DNA from: Dasyornis broadbenti
Lineage: Eukaryota; Chordata; Aves; Passeriformes; Dasyornithidae
Assembly: GCA_013397935.1 (NCBI GenBank)
Contig: VZRN01004184.1
Location: 1,818,722 to 1,882,721, forward strand
DNA: 64,000 nucleotides
Direction: 5' to 3'
Shown: positions 13,301-25,300 of the stretch, piece by piece
Position numbering within the stretch: position 1 is the first letter of the stretch
How the letters are laid out: every line of letters begins with the position of its first letter
The notes under the pieces: generated by a model
Told to the model about the DNA's origin: nothing
The model's input: the letters and a program-made list of their open reading frames with translations, nothing else
The model's database searches: none
Position numbers and translations under genes: made by a program

Positions 13301-16300
13301 ATACAGAAAAAGCAGTCTGTCACCGAATTTGTCCTTTAAATCAGATTGGAGCTCTCTTCTGTTTAGAGATGTAACAAAAATCTGAGATGACTTAAAAGTT
13401 AAAAATAATTTATTGTTCCCCCTTACATAAGATCTGTCTTTTTTCCCCTGGACATTTCCATATTATGAGTGGGTAACCGCTGTTGCTGGTGTTGTGTTTT
13501 GCTTTATCCTGAACCCACTAGCAGTAATTTAGGGTAGTAGCGCTGTAATATCATTTAAAGATGCATGTTTTACAGTGCTATTCTAGTAATTCTTAAGATA
13601 GCGTTGACAATAAATTGCATCTACACACCTCATTTTTCTTACTGCTAATAGCATTAGCAAAGGGAACTTCTTTGGTTTGCACATTTGGTGTTTCATTATT
13701 AATCACTGTTCACTGTGGGGCTTAGCTGACTTCTTTCATCATCCAGTTCAGTGCAATTATACTAGTTTCAGAACACAAAAGATCTGTCATGAAAGGTTTG
13801 GGTTTTTTTTCTGGATAGTAAGCCATTTTAATTTTAGACTTGATGTGTCACATGCTGAATTTAGGAAGGTTCCACTAGCTTTGGTGTCATAGCAGCATCT
13901 AAATGATGACTGGAGATGTATTCTCTTGATTAGGGAAGGTAATTAGTTTTTAAAATATGACAAAGGTATTGAAATAAGAAACTGCTATAGCCCCATATGT
14001 CTTTACAAGGACTATGTACTTTCAAGGTCCTGGCATTGCATATGGACAGTCTTTCTAGCTTGCTGCCTGATAAGGATCCACTCTTTGATCTTGCTAGATT
14101 TAGGTGCTAGACAAGCAACAAATTTTTTTGCTTCTTACATGCTGTAATCTTTGGAAAGCTGCAATGAAGCAGTAACCTTAGTTTTCTAGTCTTTGTGCAC
14201 AGATTTTAAAAGATGCTAACTTTAAATATTTACAGAATCTAGGAAGGTGGTTATATGAAGAACGTGTATGTAAGTTGGCAAGTTTTTGATAAATGAATGT
14301 GAGAAGTGACAAGCTTCTAGCCCCAAATCTGAGGCCCAAACCATCACATGTATGCATGGTTCATGGTCTTAGTAGATAGCATCTGTTTTCTGAACATTTC
14401 AAGTAGTCCATTGCGTCAGCCAGCTTTCTGAAAGAATTTTTGTCTTCAGATTATTTATTTGCCTGAAAAGAAACACATGTCCTCAGAAGAAAAATGATTT
14501 GATAAGCAGAGGGAGAATCAGTCCAGAAAAAAACCACAAACCCCTGTGTTTTTAGCTCTGTTATAACCACATAGCAAAGAAAACTAGAATCATTAGATAT
14601 GTAAATTCTCTGCAGACGTGTTTTGTAGTTTGGTGGGCCTTTCATTTAGCTGACAGCTATGTAACTCTTTCATTGTCCTCACAACTAGTCATTTGCTCAG
14701 GACTCAAAAAATGGTAACATTGACAACGTAAAAGAACCATAATGAGGAACACCTCTTCCAGTTTAAGGATACGTCTGCTTGATGATGTTTTTTTCGTAAG
14801 AAGTGTCTTGCTAGGCATAGCATAACTCCAAACATTCCTGATTATAGCAGGTAAGTATTACCTCTTTAGCTCAGTTAAGGAAGCCTCAATGTACCATCAC
14901 ATTATGCATTCCAAATTTGCCGTGTAGTGGGAAGAATTACATAGTTATTCTTTATGGGGTTCTTGCAGATCTCATTTACTTCACCTGGAGCTGGATTGAT
15001 TCAGTGCTGCTTAAGATGAAGCCCATGTTGTATTACAGTGTTACTGGATATGAGCATGTCTCAGTGAATGTTATCTTTTCTAATAAAAAGACTCTTGGAA
15101 ATCCTGGCTTTTTGCTCCTCAGAAGTTTTTAAAGCAACAATAATAAATGAAATACCATTGTAAATCCTTCCTAAAAGGCATATCTGACTGTGTCACTCAT
15201 GTAGTATCTGACGCTGAGGCAGTGTCTCTTGAGATATACCACTTTGGTGGATGACTCTCAAATCATCTACTGCTGCATAGGTAGAACTCCCTGAAGGTCT
15301 CTCTGGTGTGTAGCACAGATTTGGTCCTGTGAAGTGGAAAGATGGTTAACCAAACTGAAGGTGCTGGTTTGCAGTAGATTTATGCTGCCTTTCTCTGCCT
15401 TTCCATTCACACTTATAGCATAGAATGGTTTGGGTTGGAAGGGTCCCTAAAGATCATCTAGTTGCAGCTCCCCAGTCCCCAGACTTCTGTTGTCAACACC
15501 TTCTGTTGCCTTTTTGGCTGGTAAAAATATGACACAGCAGTAAAGGGAAAAAGGATATTTATCTTGGTTTTAATAGGATCCCAGGTGCATGGCTCGTCAA
15601 AGGTGGAAACACGCCGAGAGTACCCTCCGTATAATGTATATACAATTTTTATGGACCTCGTAAATTAGCAGATCTATCTAAAATCACCCAATAAGAAACT
15701 TAATAGGTGAAGTAATTGTCCCCCTGTTCTAGTTACCTCCGCTAAATGAGATTACAGTACAGTTTACAAAATATGTTCCAGAGAGAGAGACTCCATCCAA
15801 GGTCGCAGCCTCTAGTTCTGAGATACGATAGAGCTCCTGATCTTCTACTGTGAATGTTTCGTCTTCCCACTTTGCAAAACCCCCAAACTAAGCTAAATAC
15901 CAGACTACAAGAATTATAGGTATGTGGGACTAAGGTACAAGGAGTGTGTGTAAAGGGTACAAGGAAAGGGAAAGGGTACAAAAATGTATAAAAAAGGGTA
16001 TAAAAGAAAAGACAAAAACATCGGGCAAAAAATTCACTACATCATGTTGTTCAAAGGCACATCCAACCTGTCTCTGACCTCCAGGGACAGGACATCCTGA
16101 ACTCTGGGCAGTAAGTTACTCTAGTTAAATGACTTTGCTTTTGTTTCTGACAGAACAAATAATGTACTTCAGGTTTCCCTCCTTCCCATATTTTCCTCCA
16201 TCTGCTACTGTACAAGGGCAGTCACTGTTTAAGGCAAGCATCACACTTCTAGGTGGTGTAGGTGGCCTTCAGGCACTGATTTTGGAGGTGGGGAAGGTGT

Positions 16301-19300
16301 TGGCGACAGATTCTTCTGAGAAGAGGTGACTACTAGGCCTGCTAATGACTACTAGTGATCTTTACAAATATCAGAGGGCTGGCAGTAAAGTGGAATTCTC
16401 CTGGCTGGTGGTATGGCCAACCTTTTTCCTTTTATGCTTCTTTTACCATGTGACACACCGCTCAAAAAAAAAAAAAAAAAAGAAAAAATTTGTTGGCCCC
16501 AGATTTAAAGTATTAAGTGGGATGATAGTCACTTCAGTCAGTTTCAGGTGCTGAAGACTTGGACCTGGAAGACTGGACTGATAATGGGTGACAAATGGTT
16601 CAAATTTTTTAGTGGGTATTACTTGGAGCTCACTGCTACAGCCAGTGACTCAAATGACATTCTTGAACAGTGAACCTTAGAAATTTAGGTAATTTAAAAA
16701 ANNNNNNNNNNAAAAAAAAAAGGGACTGAGACCAAGCCATTTCAAATAGAAAGATTTTGTTTTAATCTGGCTTTGGAAGTTCTGAGAAAATACCCTCTTT
16801 TGACAGTGTAGCAGTCTTAGCAAAGTTGGTAAAAGGAGGATTAAATTGTCTATTTCTACAGCTGCACTTATTTTTAACATAACTGTTTTGCATACTTCCT
16901 CTCTGTGTTACAGATATAAGTGGGATTTCTTTTTCTTTCAGGAACACTCCTCATCCGTTAATCACGGTCCTTGAAAATAGACCTGATTGCTGGCCAGTTC
17001 TACTACAGCAGATAACAGTATTTTTCCATCAATGTCCAGAGAGGTAATGAAAAATTTTAAAAAGTCTAGGAAATGTAGATAACTGAATTGTATCAGTGTT
17101 TTGTTGAAGGCAGCTGCAACAAGCAGTAAGAATTCTGTCTTTTGTGAAGGATACTTGTAAAATTTAATTGTACCATTTCAAGGTTTAAAATAGTAATATA
17201 AATAATAACAATTAATTAAATACTAGTATAATCCATCAAAAATCATTTTTATAGCTTTTTATTACTATGTAGCTCATTTTTTATGAATGTAGAATAACTG
17301 GTGCAAAATTGATAGCACATTTGAAATTTTTTTTTAAAAATAAGCGTTTTGGCCTATAAGTTTTGCAAATTTTTGACTACTTAGTCAAAAAAACAAATAC
17401 AATGCAGCTGTAACTCATCTATACAAAATGCTGGGATGATGAAGGAAAAGTGGAGATGATTACATCTCACATGAAGGATGAGGTCTTGAAAAATACTGTA
17501 TGCTTTTTAATTAAAAAGAAATAGCAAAAAAAATGAGTGGCACAACCTTATTATATCATTAAAATGAACAAATACCCAACTGCCAACAATCTCAACATTT
17601 CTTCATGCTTACCACTAAGGAACTTGTCCAGTAAAGCTTCAGTGTAAGATAACAAATCTGTGGCTTTTTCAAAGAGAACTGTTTTCAGTGATTTTACACC
17701 GATATGTATGCTTTTCAGAAAAAAGTATTCTTTTTCTCTTGTTTTATGGAAGACTCATAACACAGTAATAGTGCAGAGAAATTGGCTTCTCTGTTCTGTT
17801 GCTCTTTGTAAAGAAATAAGTTTATTGATCTCAAATTTCTGGTGGGCTTATACTTGCATGATCAACAGTAAGACTTTAAAGCAAAAGTGTGTTTTGCCCA
17901 ATTTAATTGATCAGAGTATTTTTCAAATGCTGTTCATTCTTTCACTCAGCTACTAAATCTGGGACGCATGTAGAATCCCCTCAGATGTATAAATAATGGA
18001 GTGACCTGTGGATTTTTTTCTACAGTTTTGCATCAAGACTGAGTCTTGTTTAAAACTGAGTTTTGATATCCTGTTGGTTTGCTGGAGGGTAGGAAGTTTC
18101 TGCAGAGGGATCTGGATAAGCTGGATCTGTGGGTTGAGGCCAGTGGTAAGGAGTTCAGCAAGGTTCAAACCCAAATGCTGGGTCCTGCACTTTGGTCATA
18201 ATTCTATGGAGTGCTACAGGCTGAGGGAAGAGTGCCTGGAAAACTGCACAAAGGACTTGAAGAAGCTGGTCAACAGCAGCTTAACATGAGCCCACTGTGC
18301 CCAAGTGGCCAAGAAGGCCATGACATCCTGACTTAGATCAACAATAATGTGGCCAGCAGGAACCAAACTAGGGAAGTGCCCTCAGCACAGGTGAGGCTGC
18401 ACCTCAAACTCAGTGTCCAGTTCTGTGCCCCTCATGGTAGGAAGGACACTGAGGTGCTGGAGTGTGTCCAGAGCAGGGCAGTGGAGCTGGTGAAGGGTCT
18501 GGAGCACAAGTCTGATGAGGAGCAGCTGAGGCAGCTGGAGGTGTTTAGCATTGAGAGAAGAAGACTGAGGGGTGACCTTATCACTGTCTACAACTTCCTG
18601 AAAGGAGGTTGTAGCCAGGTGGGGGTCATTCTCTTCTCCAAAGTAACAAGTGACAGGATGAAAGTAAATAAACTCAAGTTGCATCAAGGGAGGTTTAGAT
18701 TGGCTGTTAGGAAAAATTTCATCATGGTCTTGTCAAGCATTTCAACAGGCTGCTCAGGGAGGTGCTGGAGTCACCATTCCTGGAAGTATTCAAAAGGCCT
18801 GTAGACATGGCACTTGGGGACATAGTTTAGCAGTGGGCGTGGCAGTGCTGTTTGGAGTTGAGCTTAAACAATTCTATGATTCTGTATTTGTTAATGTATT
18901 GACCATCAGCTTCTTTTGATTGTTTTAATGATTTCAGGGACAGCTTGTATTCCTAACATGGTCAAGCCAAAAGATTTGTTCTGTGATAATATTTTACTGG
19001 GAAGCCATGTTGGTTAAAACAGTTCCTGTTTCATGTAATTTTTTTAAGACCATTGTTCAAAAAGTAGTAAATAAAGGATGACTCCTTTTTATTGAAATTA
19101 TGTTTTATATGTTTTGAAAAGATATTTCTGAATAGACTTGTCCAAATAGTTCTTCATAATGACACATTACTTTATCATGACATTCAGCATGGAAAGTCAC
19201 TTTCTTGAATTGATGAGTAAAAAGGAGTAAAATTAAGAGTGTTATAACCTGCAGATCCATATTGAGTCATATTCATGCTTAAATATTGAATCTTTTCAAA

Positions 19301-22300
19301 ATTGCACTTTGAATTATGGTTACTGTATTGGGTCTCAGGACATTACTTTGTTCTAGTAAATCCAAGGGTTTTTGTGAGATTTAGTAATGCCCGTCTCAAC
19401 ACCTTTCTGTTAATTGGGTATTGTGAATTTTTGCAGATAATGTCACATTACTTGGGTTTCTTTGTAGTTAAGCTTTCAGTAGAAAGCAGTCACGACAAAC
19501 CTATTTCTTGAACTGCAGGGCAGAGCGTTCATGTGTTGGCATAATGGCTTCATTTCTAAGATACCTGTATTGTGAACCATCCCAGTTACGGGAATATGCT
19601 GAACTTCGAATGGGTTTACTTAAGATCTTGCTTCAGCCTCATGGGCCAAAGCACAAAGAAGCACCCTCCATGCTGGAATGTGAGATTCTTCAACTTCTGT
19701 GTGATTTGATTCCTCACCTGCAGGTACAGTTGTTGCCTGACTGTACTTTTTACAAATAGATGTTATCAAACCAGTGATAGTATTATTATTATTGTCTTTC
19801 AGGTGTGCGAATATAGCATTCTCTTCCATCTTCTGTAGGTCTGATTTGTTGATAGTACAAAAAACTAATAAACTCTTTCTGGTAGAAGGTAAAACTTTAG
19901 TTGTTCAAATCTGATATATCTGTTAAGGTGGACATTGAAACACGTTTACCATAATTATTTGCATCTAGTTGCCTCAGTAAATACAGAGTAAACTTAGAAA
20001 GACACTAATGAGAAATTTTGTTAAATGGCAAGGTATTTGTCAAAACCATACAATTTTAACTTAAAATGAATAATACTAAAATGAAACAAACTATATGAGA
20101 TGCATGATTTAAGTATTTCTGGATATTCCTTTCTCACTCTTTGTAACAGAGGGATTAGTGGATCTGAAGACAAAATTTAGTCCTTCTGGAATATGCTGAA
20201 GGTTTTGAATGTTTTTTTAAGTTGCACAATGATACATGAGAGGAGCTAGGGATTTAATCTTTCTGTCCCCTTTGGTTCGGGGCCTACGATGTTGGTTAAA
20301 CTTAACAGCTCTGCTTTTCCTCATGTTTTACTGTAGTATCAGTTAAGCTTCTTTGTACCTATCTACCTTTCCCTTCTTTTTTTGATATTAGGACAACATC
20401 TTCAGTTTCAGACACCTTTAGCCAAACATGAGGTGCTTTGGCCTTATTGCCATGGAGAGGGTTCGTTAATATGAACAATGTAAAGATAAGTAGGCTTGTT
20501 ATGAGGATATTTAGTAGCATTTTTCTCCTATGGCATTTTACTAGAAAAGTCTTCTTTGTACTCATAGCTACTTTTCACCATCTTCTGGAAAAAACTGTAA
20601 CCTGTGTTTTACATGTTAATCTTGGTTCAGGTGTATTCTTTGTGATGATGGGTACATGGTGACCTTTTCTACTCACAGAGGGTTTTCTGATTTTTGTCTT
20701 GATTTTACCTGAACTTCAGTATAACATTGTGTCTTGAATGTATGACCAGGCTTCAGACTTGATAATGTTTAGCCATAAAAATGGCACTGAATAAAACTTA
20801 AAAAATGAGTTATGAACCTTTTTTTCCTTCATACATGTTGATAGTTCTGTTTTTTAAACTAGAAATCAGTTGCATATTTTTAAACTCATACTAATATTTG
20901 AACATTTTTATCTTGCTTGATATGCAACTTTCACGGTGGAGGTTACTTCCTTCAAGAAGCCTGTTTGATGGACTGTTTTATAATCTGTCAATTCCTTCCT
21001 CTTCTTTCTCTGAACATCAGATTGTTCTTATCTTTCCTTTTAGCATAGCTTAATTTAACCCTCTGTGTAATATAAATGCTGAAATACTTCCCTGCCTTTT
21101 TATCTGACAGTGTCAACCAAGCTGTCAGAAGTACAGCTTTTCACCTGCAGACTTTCCTGCTGATAAATTCAGTGACATGAGGTTTTTGATTAGAGCAGAT
21201 TATTTATAGAACAAAAAGGGAATAAAAATCAGGGTGTTATGCTTAATGCTGGCTCCGGAATTTGGATTGGAACAGTGTGTTTGTCTGCAAGTAGAATTTT
21301 CAAGAACAGAAACACTGTCAATCCAGCACATGGGGGCTTTGAGGCAACCTGCTTCTTGAAACCTCTTTAGCTGGCTTTTAAGTATGGAGATACTGCTTTT
21401 GGGTATCACACTTCAGCTTTAAGTTTTTGTGGTAATTAGATTGCATGGTGTTCTAGAAATGAGTAAGACCATTGCCTTTCTTTTTTGAAGCATATGTTAA
21501 AATCTTGTTTATGTTACAAAGGAAATATTGTAGAGCCAAACAGAGATGTTTCTGTTAGAAGAATATTTACCTGCTTGATGAAATCCCCACACACTTTTTT
21601 CTATTGTTATAGGAACCCCAAGATCTGAATTAATTGCTAGTGCTTTTGAGTAAAAAGGGATTTTTCTCATCAGCTACCAAGAAATGTTTTAATTCTTTCA
21701 TGTTTCTCATTTTACTTCAAAATATCAAATAGCAGTTCATAAGTTGGCTTTTTTCAGGGAAGTTGGATAAGGGATTCTTGGTGTTAGTTTATAAATGTGT
21801 TTCTTCAAATATTTAGTACTATTTGTTACAGCAACATAGCAGAACTAATAGAACTAATTCTAAATTCTTTGTAGATAGGGAAGGGCAAGTAAATCATCAT
21901 GTGTTTTGGCTTTGTTTTTTTTAACTACCTGTCTGCAGCTTAAAGACCTACTGCAAGTTACAGAGACCTTGTTTTTCCTGCAAGAGCTATTCCTCAGCTT
22001 ACTACGCTATCCTGTGTTTTGGAGAGTTCAGTTATCTCAGCTTAGTCTGCAACTGTTATGCTTCTGTGAAGTGTGTTTAAATGTAACAGGAGAATGCGCA
22101 TCCTTGATCTCCTTAATAGAGGAAAACTTTGAGCTCGTAAAAGAGGTAAGAGTATCTGGGGAAAAATGTAAAATAGTTTTATTAAATTTAAAGAATGTGA
22201 TGTTTAAGACAGTATAGACACTTACACATGACATTCACTGTAAGTGAGCAGTGTTGTGTCAAAGGTTTCTCTTTTTTTTCTTGGTTGAATGCTTTCAGAA

Positions 22301-25300
22301 GATAAAAACTTAACTGGTTCCATATATATCAGTTTATCTCTTAGTATGGAAATCTGTTGACAGTGAGTTACAACAGTTTACATAAAGCAACAAATTAAAA
22401 TGTTTTAGTTAGTTAAAACACTATTTTCACGCTGTTACGTTCTTCATTACTCTGTCACTGCATGTGCGCTCACTATGGTTCATGAAGATATTCTTTCAAA
22501 GTTTTGGTAGTTTCCTGTTTGTTCCATTTGATGGCACTGAGAAACAAAGGAGACTTGGAACTTTTTTCTTTTTTCCTCACAGGTATTTCCAGTGGACCAA
22601 GGTATAATTGGGCTAGCGCTTCTTCTGCTGCAAACTCCAGAAAGTCAGCAAAAGTCTGTTTTGAGTTTAGGTAAAGCTCTTCTTGTGAAAGAGGAATCCA
22701 CACTCTTAAAACTGTGTCTTTGTTTCTTCATGTTTATGAAATAAACACTGCATTCCCCTGGAGTTGGATTAGGTGGTGAAATGGAGTTTCTTCATAAGCA
22801 GAATTTTTCCTGACTTTATAAAGTAATGGCAGTAAAAAGAAATTTTCCCCCTACCCTGATTTTTATCATTGATGTTACTGTATTTTAATCTCCCTATTAT
22901 CTTGGAGCTTATCTGTTTCAATTTTGAGCCAACAGGATGTTCTCAGCTGATGTTCATTCATCCTGCATGGTTTATTATTACAGGTATTGAGAACAGACCT
23001 GACAATCATGGCAATATTTAGCTGTGCTTTTTTGATTAGTGCAGTTATTCCAGTAAAAACAAAGGTCTGTGCTACATTCCATTTTTGTATTTTTTGCTAC
23101 CATCAGGCACTTCGCAATAAGCAACAGAAATATGTGGGTCTCTAAATGAAAAAATCACATAAAGTTCTTTTGCCCTTTATATACACGTACAGTAAATCTG
23201 GGCACCTTTACTTTGCTCAGTTGAAGTGTTGCCTAGAAATGCCTGTGGTACAAATTTCCTAGAAATGCCTGTGGTACAAATGTTCTTTTCTTTTTTTCCT
23301 ACTTGACCTTTGTTTTTCCTCAAATTGTCTTAAATAGCCTACAAGCTCCTTTCATGTTCAGAAACCCAGGACATCTCAGCTGCAGCCCTTACTTTGGTGA
23401 TGCCTGTGCTACAGATCTTATCTTCTACAACAGTTGGAGACTGCCTATTAGGGGATGTTTCTGGAACTACCAGACAGCAGCTGGCTGTAAATCTTTTGGG
23501 AATATTAAAGGAGCAAGGTGTGAAGGATAAACAGGAATCGGTAAAGTGATAAGATTTCTTTCCTTTTTTGGGGGCAGGTAGGGGAGGCATTTAACAATTT
23601 TTCTGCATTAAGCCTATCTGCCTTAGAAAGACTCTGCATGTGTGAACTTCTTTGTGTGATACATTTACAGAATGCTTGAAAATATGTATAGTTCATAAAA
23701 CTAGACTACTGCTGAAGTGGATGTTTGCTGGGTATTGTTTCATTTAGCAAATGAGATTTTTTTGCTTTTAGGGATTGTATAGATTGAAGAATTCACCTGC
23801 ATTATTAAGCAAGTAACAGGACTTAGTAGAAATCAAAGTTATATATATTTACTCTGTTTCTTTCAGACTTACTTATTCTCCTTGTCTCTTTTTCCTTACT
23901 GCTGTATGTAACTGTTAGCTACCATTCTTTCTCCCTTGGTTGATGAGAGTTACAGAGCACCTAAGAATTGGTTAGCAAATTTTGGCTCATTAAGCTGAAT
24001 CTTTTTATATGTTCTGTTGGGGTGTTTTGGGTTTTAGTTATTTATGTCCCACTTCTCTGCCATCTATCCATTTATCCCTGCTATTCCAAGGACAAGTGAC
24101 AGCAAATCTCTTTGATCAAGATGTGCCTAGCACTGTGGTAGCTAAACTTCCCTTCTGCTTTACACCCCTGTTTTGTGTAGGGAGGGTGTGATGTGACAAG
24201 TTGGAGACAGATATAGTACCAGTTCTTGAGTTCTACCATGTCTCCTTGTGCTGGAATCACCCACCTACTTCATCTTCTGTTTCTCCATATCTGAAAAGGC
24301 AAACCTTTTTGTACTCCTAACAAAAAATAACCTTCTGTAAGTTCATAAAAGCTTACACTTCTTAGTCTGCTCTGAAAGAACAGATAGTGGGATGGCTTTC
24401 AGTACAGCTCACTTCCTTCTAATGGGACTTACTGGGTGCCAGCCTGTACAGATGCCACTGGAGGTTTATTTCAGTGGGATGTCTTTGAGGCATCAGTCCT
24501 CTGCTCAGTGTCACTTGCCCACATGATATATTTCCTGTTGTATTTTAGAAGCTATTTTAATATCTTATATGATACTGTGTTACTGTATGACAAGATTACT
24601 GTGCATTGTGTTACACTGGTTTCCTGTAACAGAACTTGCTTGTACTAACTCTGGGATTCTGTTTGTTTCAGAAAATCACGTGAAAGCTTTTCTGTTAAAG
24701 ACTTAAATAATTTTTGATGACTGACATTTTCTGTTAGCCATGTTACACTGAAAACAGTTGTCTTTGCTTAGAATTCTCTGACAATCTCTTTGCTTGTATC
24801 TCACTGATCCTTGCGCAGTTCATAGCAAGTAGCATGGCAGATCTTTGGTAATTCATGGTTTGCAGTGGTAATGGGGAGACAGTCATTTTGCCTGATCATT
24901 GTTTGTAGTAAATATGCCAATAACCTTTGTGTCTCAACTAAAATATTAAAAAATGTAGATTGTCTTTAATGGTCGCATGATTACAGTCAACTTGTGTTGT
25001 AGGAGCAGATCAATGCTAGGAGAATAAAATCTTGATTGAATTATCCTTAGATTTCCTTCACATTGGAAATGGGCAAGAAAAGAGGTAGGATAAAGAAAGC
25101 AAATGCTATGTCCACAGTGAACAAACTTTGAGGAATAGCATATAGAGCAAATCTAGTGAAGTTATGGTATGTTTTCATAGAATCGCAGAACAGCCCAGGC
25201 TGCAAAATAATCTGGACTAGCCTTTTGGTTGAAAGGGAGTCTAGATGAAATTCTCTGGTATCCTGTCCAATCACATGTTGAAAACCTCCAGAGATGAGGA

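Larger units (their letters stand above)
10435..16941 (+). other. FOCAD intron 4 (6507 bp), repeat-bearing
   Basis: Contains a CR1 tail (10581-10753), a T/G-only tract (10760-11030), a sense LTR (12540-12795), an antisense CR1 tail (15415-15500), an LTR-like block (15520-16110), a poly-A tract (16466-16488) and an assembly gap (16702-16711). The stretch 12800-15400 shows no recognisable feature. Confidence 0.6.

Noticed and set aside
18349..18804. 151-codon open frame on the + strand
   Set aside because: Lies entirely in a CR1 3' fragment; the translation is of repeat sequence and matches no CR1 ORF2 protein domain.
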